A program made the translations under genes and the position numbers. Under the pieces are notes generated by a model. That model did no database searches and was not told the DNA's origin. It worked only from the letters and a program-made list of their open reading frames with translations. Below are positions 37,774 through 48,627 of a DNA stretch of 64,000 nt, one piece after another. How positions within the stretch are numbered: the stretch's first letter is position 1; every line of letters starts with the position of its first letter. Source of the stretch: Brevipalpus yothersi (taxonomy: Eukaryota > Arthropoda > Arachnida > Trombidiformes > Tenuipalpidae); NCBI GenBank assembly GCA_003956705.1, contig QZCP01000078.1:1-64000 (forward strand). Direction: 5' to 3'.

Positions 37774-38996
37774 TCAGATCATCTGTGGTGGATAACAAAA
37801 GTCTGTAGGTGCACTGTTTCCGTCAATTTGTTCCCGAAGTGCTCGAAGATTTGTATAAATTCCAGGTGTTTCCGCTTTGCTTGGACATTCATCTCCTCGA
37901 GCTATAACTCCAGCCAAGTACCTGATATCAAATGATATTTTTGATGAGATTCTTTCGTTTTCACCAGAATTTATTGAGAAGGATAGAAATTGTTGGAGAG
38001 AAAGAGACACTTACCATCGATTATCGTCCGAATTCTTGTACATCAATGGCCCACCACTGTCACCCTCACAAGCATCGGCATAGGTTTTGAAATTGTAGGC
38101 GCATATTTCACGAGAAGTACTCATTTCTTCTTTGATATTTTGCGATGCTTTCTTGTAAAATTTTTTGCATTGTTTCTCTTGCAAAGTACAACAAAACGAA
38201 TAAATCGGATGCTGAGACACTTTTTAGCAACTTACTGGTGTAGAAATCAACTTCCGCTTCCATAGGAATGCTGGATACAGCTGCCACCATTTTCTTTGGA
38301 TTAGACGGATCTTGAATAAGATGTGAATCGCCCCAACCAGCAATTGTGAGTTTTTTGTTTTTGAGTATGTCTTCAGAATCAAACGGCATCAAACAAATTG
38401 GCGAAACTTTTTTATTAAATTTCACTGGCTTTTCAAGGATGAGAAGAGCCATATCATAACCGTTATATTCTGGATATCCTTCATGTATGTGAATATCTTT
38501 CACAACTGCTGGTGAAATTTTATCAGTATCTGATGTTCTATGTAGTCCAAGATACACTTTAACAGCATTTGTTGGATATTTTTGATTTTTTTCTTCATCA
38601 TATACACAATGGGCAGCAGTCAATACTCTCATAGAGTCAATCAGAGTACCTCCACAACGATAAGTTTTACCATCATCGTCAAATATTCTTCGAAAATTAA
38701 AAGATTAGCGTGATCTGAGTTTGTGATTTTTGACCAATTCCATTGGTTAGCCTAACAGTCTCACCTGATGAAAGTTAACCATGGATATTTGTGACGGTCT
38801 ACTTCATGTCCATAAAATACTCTTGATTGAGTGTTCTCCAATCCACAGTCTAGGTATGGAGAGAGGTGAATATAATTGATTCCCAGTACAAATATTTTCG
38901 ATTATTGACAAACTTACGGCATTTTTCAGCTAATTCATATGAACCAGGGATTAAAAGGAAGAGGCCACAAAGAATGGAGACTCTCACCGACAGCAT
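37774..38996 (-). CDS. Trypsin-like serine protease B
   Basis: Exons: 38996-38918, 38849-38765, 38687-38236, 38177-38015, 37921-37774. They total 927 nt, or 308 aa. Signal peptide MLSVRVSILCGLFLLIPGS; propeptide CGLENTQSR, then VFYG. Catalytic His81, Asp133, Ser246 (GDSGGP); pocket Asp240 in ADACEG gives trypsin-like specificity. Position 214-216 is ARG. Exon 3 is one codon longer (452 nt) than in the other copies. The C-terminus (APTDFCYPPQMI) and the 'PSKAET' loop set it apart from the rest. It is the parent of the collapsed copy at 45.5 kb. Expected to be secreted; digestive or host-tissue use is inference. Confidence 0.93.
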
Positions 38997-39879
38997 TTTA
39001 CTGGTCAACTGTTTGTAAATCTTCACATAGAATAATTATAACTTACTAGCCAGATTATAGATGACGTCGATAAATCAGACTCTCGTGCATCTAGGAGAAA
39101 CCGCCAGTCTTCAAAGCATCATCGAATACTAATCACCATAAGAAATTCAGTCTAATAAACGTCGAGTTTGAGATTTTCACATCATAGCGCTTACCATATG
39201 GTATAAGTATTATAATAGTCATGGACATTTTGATTCGATGATCATAAATGTAGATGTTATTAATGGGAGGAGAATTTTCTATATGATAGTACTGCTCACC
39301 TCTCTATCGAGTATCGTATTGATAGTTGAATCTAATGGTGCTTTACTAAAAGAACTAATAGTTACTCATCGGAACATGTAAGAAAGCCAACAGCAAACCA
39401 AAATCAGTACATTGTACTATTTTCTCACCTATTAGTACCCAGTTGAAGCTTGAAAAACTTTTTCACTCCTCTAATTTTCGAATTTGATTTCAAATTTCTT
39501 CCTCAATTAACAAAAAGAGCTTATCGCAAACTTTTTTTTGGCTTTAGCAGTTAGATTTTCTTTTAGAACAGAATACTCCTCAATTGTTTTGGACCTTATC
39601 ATGATGATCTACTCATCTATGAGATAAGTCAACTAAAGGCTGACGAGAATAAATGATGCTGGGCAATAACAAAATTTTTGTCATGGAAGATATTCCTGAA
39701 TTAGAATTGAATATACCTGCATCTCTTATTTGATCGATGCATGATGATCAGTAAAAAAGTGATTGCGATGAAGACCAAATCATTTTACTCACAAAATTTT
39801 TATTGCATCACACATTGACCAACATTAGATGGGTTCCGATTACACTCGTCTCATCGTTAACCGGGTCAAATACAATTTT
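38997..39879. other. Intergenic; promoter of protease B and 3' flank of the 208-aa gene
   Basis: Contains TGACGTC at 39062-39068, 66 bases upstream of the protease B start. The part at about 39640-39880 is matched by 49330-49535. Confidence 0.5.
39062..39068. promoter_or_regulatory. TGACGT box upstream of protease B
   Basis: CRE/ATF-like core found at a similar distance upstream of most protease genes in the cluster. Confidence 0.45.
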
Positions 39880-40506
39880 TTATAAGGCAGCTCCAGCTAA
39901 AAATGCTAGACCAGCTGTACCAGCACAAGCAAGAAGGAAAAGGAATACTATGAAGCCAATAATCATAAGAATTGTCAAAATAACTTCAACGAATCGCTTG
40001 TGAACACTATGAGAGCTCCTCTTGTGAGTTACTGCCTGAATTGGATGCTTGAAGAAAAATTTGACTGATTTCCATGCTCTCGAAATTTTGTTTTTTATCT
40101 TCTCTCCGATCGAAGATGGAATCTTTTTAGCGACTTCTTTCAATTGTGGCTTGTATATTTTTCGATTTTTGGCAAATTCTTTCCATAGAGCAGCGTTCAC
40201 CTTGTAACGTGTCTTGAGGTCCAGTTTACTATGCTTGGCTTCATTTACAACCTTCCGAAGATCTTCACTATTTTCGAGCATCTTTTTGGCAATTGCTATG
40301 AGCTCCTCTCGAAGAGCTGGATCCATCTCATCGATACCACATTCTTTCATGATTTTTTCTTTGTCGAATTCAACATCTTCAGCAGTTGGATCTGGATAAT
40401 CACCAGTTGCGATTATATCATCTATTATACGATCTTCTTCATCAAGTTCAGGATTAGCTTTACACAAAGTAGCAACACAAAACCAAAAAATCACATAGAT
40501 TTTCAT
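39880..40506 (-). CDS. Secreted or membrane protein of 208 aa, unknown function
   Basis: Single-exon gene with a TATA box about 100 bases upstream. Residues 1-17 look like a signal peptide (MKIYVIFWFCVATLCKA). An acidic segment follows (about 20-60, PELDEEDRIIDDI), then a long helical, increasingly basic region (about 65-165: LKEVAKKIPSSIGEKIKNKI, WKSVKFFFKHPIQ). Next come two basic pairs (HKR, VHKR) and a strongly hydrophobic C-terminus of about 38 residues ending AGLAFLAGAAL. The acidic-pro/basic-helix arrangement and dibasic sites recall precursors of membrane-active peptides, but no family is recognised and the hydrophobic tail argues for a membrane-bound product. It lies inside the protease cluster; a relic of its 3' flank lies at 49.3 kb. 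Confidence 0.75.
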   Translation of the reverse strand: MKIYVIFWFCVATLCKANPELDEEDRIIDDIIATGDYPDPTAEDVEFDKEKIMKECGIDEMDPALREELIAIAKKMLENSEDLRKVVNEAKHSKLDLKTRYKVNAALWKEFAKNRKIYKPQLKEVAKKIPSSIGEKIKNKISRAWKSVKFFFKHPIQAVTHKRSSHSVHKRFVEVILTILMIIGFIVFLFLLACAGTAGLAFLAGAAL

Positions 40507-40606
40507 TTTTCACAGGAAATAAAGTATACTCAATTACAACGTCTGTTTTGAAGCAACTCGAACCGTTCTAACTTTTTACTTATGTGATGATGAGCATCCG
40601 AGAAAG

Positions 40607-40614
40607 CATTTATA
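40607..40614 (-). promoter_or_regulatory. TATA box of the 208-aa gene
   Basis: Reads TATAAATG on the minus strand, 101 bases upstream of the start codon. Confidence 0.55.
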
Positions 40615-41539
40615 CTCATTTTATTGACTGTTGATCTTTGATAAACAGTTGGAAAATTTTCTCAACTGTCCAGTTCGTGGCAAAACAACTCAAAATTCAT
40701 ATAAATCAGGTGCATTCAGTCTCATGATATTCTCATGGGGCACCATGCTATCATTCCTGAAATCATATGAACTTCATATTCAAAAATTTCCAACATTCTC
40801 TTTCACATCTCTTGACAATTTATTTTACCTTATACCTATGTAGGAATTGCAAATTATCAATCCATTATGAGTTGAAAAAAGAAATAAAGTGTTTCAAGTG
40901 CTCAATTGATGTAGATCAATTTAGTTATTCCCCCAAATTCTTTACAAAGCATGCTGAAAGAGAAACTCTTTAGAACGTTGTAAAAGTAATCCAAGTGCTC
41001 ATCGAGAAAGCCCATTTTAATGCTAAATCAATGGATTTTACACCCTTTTTCTCATATAGAAGATGAAACCTCTCACTAATTTGACCATACACTTGTATAT
41101 TCTTACTGGGTCACACATTTTGGAAACTTGTGATTTGTAGATTAGCGATATTTGCCCATTTTTTTCATGTAACTCTGTACAACTCTGTGATATTTGAATG
41201 GGCAGTCGCTTCTTTCAACATCATTTAATTAACCAAGGTCATCTGACCATCTCATCAGATCCGAGTTTGAATGAAAGATAGATAATCTTGATTGTTTCAG
41301 GGCTGATTCAACATCTAGTAGAAGATTTTCACATCATAAGTTCCAATTTTGTATGCTGTATCCAGCCTGGTTGTATGCTAGGATCTTTCTTGAAGGCAGT
41401 GGGGTAGAAATCGATTTAGCTCAGTCTTGAAATAAAATGAACCTAAATTCTACAATGATTAAAATTCTTTATCAAATCGAGATTGTAGTCTCGAATACCC
41501 ACAATCAAGGGTGTTCAATGGATGAGGAGCTGATTATCA
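40615..41539. other. Intergenic; no gene recognised
   Basis: AT-rich sequence with only short chance frames. Confidence 0.45.
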
Positions 41540-42150
41540 TAAGGATCCATGGTTAGCCTACATAAAGTGAACTGTTGCATTCCTGAGAATGAGACCAGAT
41601 TTTGTAGCGAATATTTATCCTCTCTTCTCAGATTAGATAAGGATAATTACACAGTCAGTTGTGGTGGAAGTTTGATTGAGTCCCGTTGAGTTTTAACTCC
41701 AGCACATTGTGTTAGTAATATAGTAATGTTAGTAGTCAAGGAACCGGTAAAGTTTCCCAAAATTGTTCCATTAATTTGCCTGATAACTCCAGAAAGTGAC
41801 CACACCAGAGATGTGGAAAACTGTTGGATGGGATATTTCCACTTACGCGCCTTACGAATCTGAACCGGGAAAAATCGTGCTAATTGCCTCTACAGTTCCA
41901 ATTGAAGCTAACGTTGGCCTCGTCCTTAGTGATAAGATTATCTATTATCAATATACACTATATATATGTACTGATTTTCTGATTAGATTCTGACCAGAAA
42001 ATGAGTGTGAAATGATGTACACCAGATTGGGATACAGTTCCACTCACAGTGCAGATTCTCCTCGATATATGTAAGTTTGTGCATATAATTTCGACACACA
42101 TGGTGACGCCTGTTCTGGTGATAGAGTTCTACCTTCTAATTGTACACCGC
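41540..42150 (+). pseudogene. Trypsin-like protease pseudogene on the plus strand
   Basis: Pieces of the cluster's gene in the opposite orientation. Exon 2 end (DPWLAYIK plus GTGAAC donor) at about 41550-41570; exon 3 start (CGGSLIES, then TGA where Arg is expected, then VLTPAHCV) at about 41660-41715; the KEPVKFPKIVPLICL segment at about 41740-41785, with the intervening 50 residues including the catalytic Asp region missing; a PIEANVGL-like piece near 41900; and GDACSGD with Ser lost after it near 42105. Stops, frameshifts and deletions throughout. It is the only cluster member on this strand. Confidence 0.8.
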
Positions 42151-42558
42151 CCACTTAGTGCAGTATTACGATGGAGTTGACGTTACAAAGAATTTTGGCT
42201 TTTTGGAATAATGGGGGGAAACTCCGATATGTCTGAACAATTAAAAGATCTTTTTCGATCGAGTCCAGATACAGCTACACCCCTAAGTATTCTAAAAAAG
42301 GCATGGGTTCAGAAAAAAATGGATTAGGCAAAAAAGTTTGTTGTTGTTGATCACTTGAGTTATTAGAGTCTAGTCTTATCAAGCGGATTTGATGACAATT
42401 ATTTTGGAAGTTCAGTGCTCGGTGGTATTTAGTTTCATCATCTGTGGGCACCATGGAATAATAATCGCCTCTGAGTTCATAATACCTTCAGTGGCTCAGT
42501 GATAAACTGAATACTGGGCTCTTTCTCATTTTATTATAATCAGGTAGCTATCTAGTGA
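42151..42558. other. Intergenic; no gene recognised
   Basis: Spacer between the plus-strand protease relic and the AHCY stop. A short TGGCTCAGTG motif near 42491 resembles a tRNA A box, but no tRNA folds from it by eye. Confidence 0.4.
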
Positions 42559-44071
42559 TTAGTACCGGTACATGTCAGATTTGAACGGTCCTTTTGCACT
42601 TATACCAAGATAATCTGATTGCTTGGAGTTGAGAACTGTAAGTTTAGCACCAAGATGAGGTAGATGCAGTGCAGCCACCTCTTCGTCAAGCTATCAAGAA
42701 AAAATAGTGAAAAGATAGTAAAAAATCATTAGAAGCAAGTTGTGGCTTACTTTTTTGGGTAAAACATGAATTCCAACAGAATATTTTCCTGGGCTTGCAG
42801 TGAAAAGCTCAATTTGAGCAAGAACTTGATTGCAGAAAGAAGTACTCATAACAAAACTGGAATGCCCAGTAGCACAGCCAAGATTAACAACCCGACCGGA
42901 TGCTAGAAGTATGATGTGATGTCCGTTTTTGAGAGTATATCGAGAAACTTGAGGCTTAATTTCGACTTTCTGGATAGCATTTGATTCCAGCCATTTAACA
43001 TCAATCTCAACATCAAAATGGCCAATATTGCAGACTATCGAATCATTTTTCATCATGGGAAAATGATCACCAGTTATAATATCACGCCCACCAGTTGTGG
43101 TAACAAATATCGAAGCTTGAGGAGCAGCTTCTTCCATGGTAGTCACTTGATAGCCTTCCATAGCGGCTTGTAGAGCATTGATAGGATCGATCTCAGTTAT
43201 GATAACACGAGCACCAAGAGCTCTCAATGATTGGGCTGATCCCTTACCAACATCACCAAAACCGGCGACTACACATGTCTTACCAGCAATCATAACGTCA
43301 GTTGCTCGCTTGATTCCATCGATCAAAGATTCACGGCATCCATAAAGATTGTCAAACTTGGATTTTGTGACTGAATCATTCACATTGATAGCAGGACACT
43401 TGAGAGTCCCGTTTCGACACATACGACGAAGGTTGTGAACACCCGTAGTAGTTTCCTCAGAGATGCCCTTGATTCCAGCCAATAATTGGGGATATTTCTC
43501 ATGGATTAGATTGACCAAGTCTCCTCCATCATCCAGAATCATGTTCAATGATCCACCATCAGGCCAAAAAAGGGTTTGCTCAATGCACCAGAGATAATCT
43601 TCATCAGTTTCCCCTTTCCATGCAAATATTGGTATACCTCGCTTCGCAAGTGCTGCTGCAGCATGATCTTGAGTACTGGAAACAAATTTTGAACAATCAA
43701 TGATCACGGCAACATGATTATTTATTCACCTGAATATATTGCAAGATGACCATCTTACTTCGGCTCCCAATTCGATGAGAGTTTCGATCAGAACAGCAGT
43801 TTGAATGGTCATATGGAGACATCCAGCCAAGCGAGCTCCTTTCAATGGCTTAGCAGGCCCATACTTTTTTCTGATTGACATTAAACCTAGCATTTCATTT
43901 TCAGCCAATTCGATTTCTCTGCGACCCCAATCAGCAAGGTCAATATTAGCTGATAAAGATGAGTGAAAGAGAAGAGATGGGGAAGATAGATATCAATATG
44001 GTAGAACATATCGAGCTCAACTTTGAATGCAGTCATCACTCACCAACTTTGTATGGTACATTGGAACTCAT
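42559..44071 (-). CDS. AHCY: Adenosylhomocysteinase
   Basis: NAD-dependent reversible hydrolysis of S-adenosylhomocysteine to adenosine and homocysteine. It keeps methyltransferases free of product inhibition; cytosolic tetramer. Exons: 44071-44044, 43949-43730, 43675-42751, 42690-42559. They total 1305 nt, or 434 aa, the family length. Recognised segments: NIDLADWGRREIELAENEMG-like start, GCLHMTIQTAVLIETL, ALGARVIITEIDPI, the NAD site GFGDVGKG (about 221-228), NVNDSVTKSKFDNLYG and the C-terminal end DMYRY typical of the family (K-x-D-x-YRY). No lesions. It sits inside the protease cluster and is flanked by relics on both sides, so it probably marks an old boundary of the duplicated block. 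Confidence 0.97.
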
Positions 44072-44321
44072 GACGAAAAATATTTATGATAAAACAAAAA
44101 ACCCGACCAAATGATCGATGGATTCAATGAAACACTTAAAGAATAGTATTTTGAAGATAAGATCTGCAATGTTCAATGATTTTCCATAGGTAAGTCTGTA
44201 AGTTCAACGAAAAAGTGAAAACGTTACAAGTTTTCCAAATCGCAACTTGTGATTAACTTTGCATTGAAACTTTTATCGAGTCATTGCGGCAAATTTGAAT
44301 TTCAAAATGAACAGCAACATT
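44072..44321. other. AHCY upstream region
   Basis: Short spacer holding the AHCY promoter. No motif stands out. Confidence 0.4.
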
Positions 44322-45350
44322 CAATCTTTAGGTAATACATCCATTTTGAAAATTTACCAATTTCCGATGTCCTAATTTTTATTGCAGCCTTGAGGAATCC
44401 TTGAAAGGTCTTATTAACCAATGCAACGATGGGTGATGAGTTCTTGAAATCTATGGCTCTATGAAAAGTAACGGGTAAAAAGTGTAATTTAGTAGATGTA
44501 AGAGGCAGTCAAGTTTACGATGATTTGAACAGTCAGCCTCAAAACAACTGATTCACTGATCTTGTTGACACTTACTGAGGCAGAATAAGGTCCGATAAGG
44601 GATCACTTCATGACACTTTTTAGTCTACTTTATCACCACTGGTGGGATCGGCATTCTCATAGAAGCCTCCTAATAGACTTAGATACTCTATGAATAGAGT
44701 TTCGACTGTAGTCTCATCAGAATCCAGTCCAGAAAGTCCTTCAATAAGTTTTTCACGGGTTTTACGAAGTTCACTAGAGAACCAAAAAAAAGATGGAAAA
44801 AATTCATATGATGGGAGGCAAAAGGTATTATTATTTTAACTTGATAAACAGCTTCCCAAGAAAAATTTCTCTTCATAATATCTGTAAGCAAAAAATAATG
44901 AATCAGATCAATAACTTACCTGCAAATTTTGACCGCTTCCACATTAGTAGCTGCGAATTTGAGGTCAAAAGGAGCGGCTATTGTGTGTTTTAAAGGATTT
45001 CGGTGGAACCAGAAAGTCATAGCTGTCAATTGAAAGTGAAAACAAATTCTTCCCTCTCACAAGAAAAGTTATATAAAATTCAACACAAGAAGCATACAGA
45101 CTTTTTTCACTCCTTCAATTTGAAAGTTAATCAACTAATTTTATCATTCAAATTATTCATCTCCTGATTCAAGAATAATTCTTGAATATTTCAATTGTTC
45201 ACAGTCTGAATCAATGTTTACAATGAGTAAGATACTGATCCAGGATTGGTTACTCATTCAGTTTCGTCAACGATATTAACGACGTTGGAAGAACAGTTAT
45301 ATCGTCCGAATAGACTCGATAAGAGATCGATAACGATGTATGGGTTTGAG
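44322..45350 (-). pseudogene. Partial duplicate of BROX
   Basis: Near-copy of 32370-33790 with internal losses. 44322-44500 matches BROX exon 4, with its splice sites degraded. 44600-44780 matches most of exon 2, where a short deletion removes sense. 44925-45021 matches exon 1, still beginning MTFWFHRNPLK. 45030-45350 matches the upstream flank. BROX exon 3 and the exons after exon 4 are absent. Over exons 1-2 the two copies differ at only a handful of positions per 100 bases, so the duplication is recent. It cannot encode a BRO1 domain. Confidence 0.85.
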
Positions 45351-45369
45351 AAATTAAATTCCAAATTTA

Positions 45370-45880
45370 AATTTCGCCTCTAAGATGAACTGGTGAGTTG
45401 TTTCAAATCAATTGACTTATCCGGGTTACATAAATTGCTTAACATTTGTACCAAACGATGGGGAAATCATTATTGGAATCGTATGAGTAGGATCAGTAAC
45501 TGAATAAACTCCCAAAATTACTTGCATTATCCAAAATCTTCAGATCATCGGTGGTGGATAACAAAAGTCCTTAGATGCACTATTTCCTTCAATTTTTTCA
45601 CGAAGTGCTCGTAGATTGGTGTAAATTCCAGATGTTTCCGTTCTATATGAACATTCATCCTCTTGAACTATAACTCCCATCATGTACGTATTATGTGATC
45701 ATCATCAAATATTCACCGAAAATTAAAAGATTAGCATGATTTCACTCAAGTTAGTGTGTGATTTTCTATCAATTCTATTGATCGGCCTAATAGTCTCTCT
45801 TGATGGAAGTTATCTATGGATATTTGTGATGGTCTACTCCATGTCCATAAAATACCAGAGGCTCTGGTCCAGAGCAGCTA
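45370..45880 (-). pseudogene. Collapsed copies of proteases A and B
   Basis: About 45490-45525 resembles a piece of protease A exon 3 (compare 36655-36690). 45520-45690 resembles the terminal exon of protease B and its 3' flank (compare 37744-37925). 45700-45740 matches the start of B exon 3 with its intron, and 45785-45880 matches B exon 2, where the conserved Trp codon TGG is TAG. Exon 4 and most of exon 3 are deleted. Order and orientation are the same as in 36.6-38.85 kb. Confidence 0.8.
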
Positions 45881-46179
45881 CGCTGCACTTCTCTAGATGC
45901 TTGGGAATGATTGAATTTATAAGATTTGTATCAGTTCAGTTCAACTGCTCTTGAACTGTAATGATTGAATAGTTTATGCGAGCTTAGTGGATAGAAAGCT
46001 CATTACTCTGATTTAAATAGAGGAATCATCAGAAGATTCACTTGTTTTTCAGATCTAGTGGACTGAAACCGGCTTTTCTTGTGGCTAAAATAAATCAACG
46101 AATTGATTATTGTATTTCATATCTGTCCAAAAAATTATCTTGAAATTCAGATTCAGTATTTTCATCATAGAAGAATCCT

Positions 46180-46866
46180 TCAAACGAAGAGATGTCGTTT
46201 TTTGATCAAATATGGAATGACTGATTTCCAGTTGATTATATCACATTGCGCTGCGATGGACATCCTTTTCATCATCTCAATAATCAGACTTTGACTTTTC
46301 TTTCGTATAAGATCCCACATGGTATCTTTATTGGCCAATGTGAAGGCAATTAATTTGGCCTGACAAAATGGGTCAACCCAGCTACCCAGACCTGTGTTTC
46401 GTAAAATCCAATAAATCAATGATTGTAGCCCAGTAAGCCTTTTGACACTGATACCGGCAAAATTTTGAGTGTAAAGTTTTGCAAACACTTTGGTCCAGAC
46501 AACATTACGAGTTCGTGACTTTCCTGCGTGAATTTTCAAATACGATATAGCTCGAACAACCCCTTTATGACCCTGAATGTTCGATAATTCACGAGGATTC
46601 ATCATTATATATTTATAAAATGCTGCAGGATCGATCTTGGCTACCTCCAAATCATGAAGAGGATCACCAGCAGCCCACAATGTGAGCGCTCTAGTGTCCA
46701 AAGTTGGCCCATTCTGTATCGATATCATATACGGATCATTAGCTTACTAGATGGAAAAATTTTCACTTTGCACACCAAATAGAATGTTATTAGGACATAC
46801 CTTAAACCAATCGATTGGCCACAAGAAAAGGGCAATAAATGTATTTACGATCCAAGAAATCAACAT
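46180..46866 (-). CDS. Membrane-anchored protein of 199 aa, unknown
   Basis: Two exons, 46866-46801 and 46713-46180, joined in phase 0. They total 600 nt, or 199 aa. The N-terminus is a hydrophobic segment (SWIVNTFIALFLWPIDWF) that could be a signal anchor. The rest is soluble and mixed, with several Trp and basic residues (LTLWAAGDPLHDLEV, YIMMNPRELSNIQGHKG, IRKKSQSLIIEMMKRM, end KKRHLFV). Codon use and the clean splice junction support a real gene. No family is recognised. It lies between the collapsed BROX/protease copies and the copia gag fragment. Confidence 0.6.
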
Positions 46867-47599
46867 CTTGATGCACTGATAGATATTATATTATTTGATG
46901 ATCTTAAAAAAATTATTTATCCATTAAATTCGTCATCTTCTAATGTCATTCTCATCATGCTCACTATACTTTCCTCACCTCTAACTTTCATCATCTCTGG
47001 GTGGATCGCTTGAATATCAGCCCCTTGATACTGCACAAGCGAAAAATAGATACACTTTTTTGAAATGTGACTCGAAACTCTTAGCATGTTCATGTCTCGC
47101 GTGCATGATTTGAAACATTTACAATTTTATAATATGTCATTTTGATTACATATGTGTATATCTTCTACGAACTTTGAAACTTTCAACGAAGAGGAATGAT
47201 TCTTCTGATGACCTCTTTTCAATAAACCATCGTAAATTATCTCTTTAAACAGTGGTTGACATAACTCTAGCATGTTGAATGATAATGATCGTCTTTTTTG
47301 CATATATTTCAATCAAAACTGAAAAACTGGCCATGAATAATTGTTTTACAGTTCATTCAGCTATCATCGATGAGCGTTACAAAGTTAAAGAGTAGCGAAA
47401 TTGTCGAAATGCTCTCAAAGATTTTGATATTTAATCTTGGGCTTAAAAACTTAGGAACAATTTGAACTTTGTCCGATCGATGAGCTAGTCTGTGGTTGCT
47501 CTTGTTCATCGACTGAATCATCCAGCATAGAGAAAAATTTCTTAAACTGCTTAGAAAATTAACTTGAAATCGTATAGCGTTGAGGAAAGACTTTAATTA
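46867..47599. other. Intergenic; no gene recognised
   Basis: AT-rich. The 61-residue minus frame at 47127-47312 has no similarity or splice support. Confidence 0.4.
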
Positions 47600-47675
47600 G
47601 TGCTTTTCTATCGAATTTTACTGGCTCTCCAAGTGAAAAGAGCCATACCATAGCCGTTATATTTTGGATATTGTG
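47600..47675 (-). pseudogene. Fragment of protease exon 3
   Basis: About 75 bases resemble 38410-38480 of protease B (the NGYDMALLILEKPVKF region), with frame-breaking changes. No neighbouring exons are left. Confidence 0.6.
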
Positions 47676-48057
47676 GCAGAATTAACAAACTCAATAATTA
47701 GGCTGAATAGCTCAGTGAACTTAAAGATTCGCTTCGATAATCTATCAAGCGCGCGGGCCTTATTGGATATTGTTGTGAAACAATATACATGATCATAAAC
47801 CTAAAAATATTAAAAATCAACACTCAATAATATCTCAATAATTAGTCAGTTAATAGTCGTATTTTACTGGGTTAACGTTACTTTTGATGCTATGTTGTAA
47901 ACTGAATACCGAAAGGCTGTAGGCTCAAAGTATTCGTTTCTGTTTTTTCTTTCCGTTTTCGGTGATTATTGCTCATTTACTGAGAAATAATAGTTGAGCA
48001 TCAGTACCACGAACAAAACGGATATCTCCCCAAATATTGAGGAAAAGCGTTTCTAAT

Positions 48058-48627
48058 ATGAATCAGGCAAGAGGTATTGCAATATTAGATGGGACAAATT
48101 TCTCAACTTGGTCGAAAAGACTAATGTTTCTCCTAGCTAAAGATGATCTTTGGGGATATGTTGATGGCTCGAAGAGATTGAGAGAGAATCCAAAAGCTTA
48201 TGAGATCGAAAAATTTAACAGTGAATCAAGTAAAGCTAGAGCTTTGATTGGCTTAAACGTTAGTAACGATTTGATCCATATTGTTGCTGAATCTTCGAGT
48301 CCTCGAGAAGCTTTTGAAAGGCTAAGAGATTTGTTTGAACCAAATACTTGCACCAGAAAAGTTCAGCTTTATATGAAACTTTTGGCGTGTAAGTGTAAAG
48401 AAGATGCACCGTTGGAATACATGAACAAGATGAGAGTTATTTTCAATGACATCAAATCCATGAAATCAGAATCAGTGGATGAACTTTTCTTTTTAAGCAT
48501 GATTATGAGGAATTTGCCAGAAAGATTTGATCCATTGGTACAAAATCTTATGAATAATATGGATGATCTGACTTATGAGATGATGTACTCAGAACTTCAT
48601 ATGGCGGAATACTCACTTAAGAGATAG
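48058..48627 (+). mobile_element. Ty1/copia-type gag fragment (UBN2-like domain)
   Basis: Open frame of 189 codons from ATG 48058. It reads as the N-terminal gag domain of copia-type LTR retrotransposons: LDGTNFSTWSKRL, then WGYVDGS, then AFERLRDLFEP, YMNKMRVIF and LPERFDPLVQNL. The frame ends at TAG after the domain, before any zinc knuckle. No protease, integrase or reverse transcriptase follows in the next 1.4 kb. No matching long terminal repeats were found by eye, although sequence from about 47772 onward could be an old LTR/leader. It is either a truncated element or a domesticated gag. The frame is uninterrupted, which is unusual for a dead fragment. Confidence 0.75.

Noticed and set aside
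47690..47765. Possible tRNA gene
   Set aside because: A D-arm-like TAGCTCAGTG is present, but no acceptor stem or proper T arm could be paired by eye.
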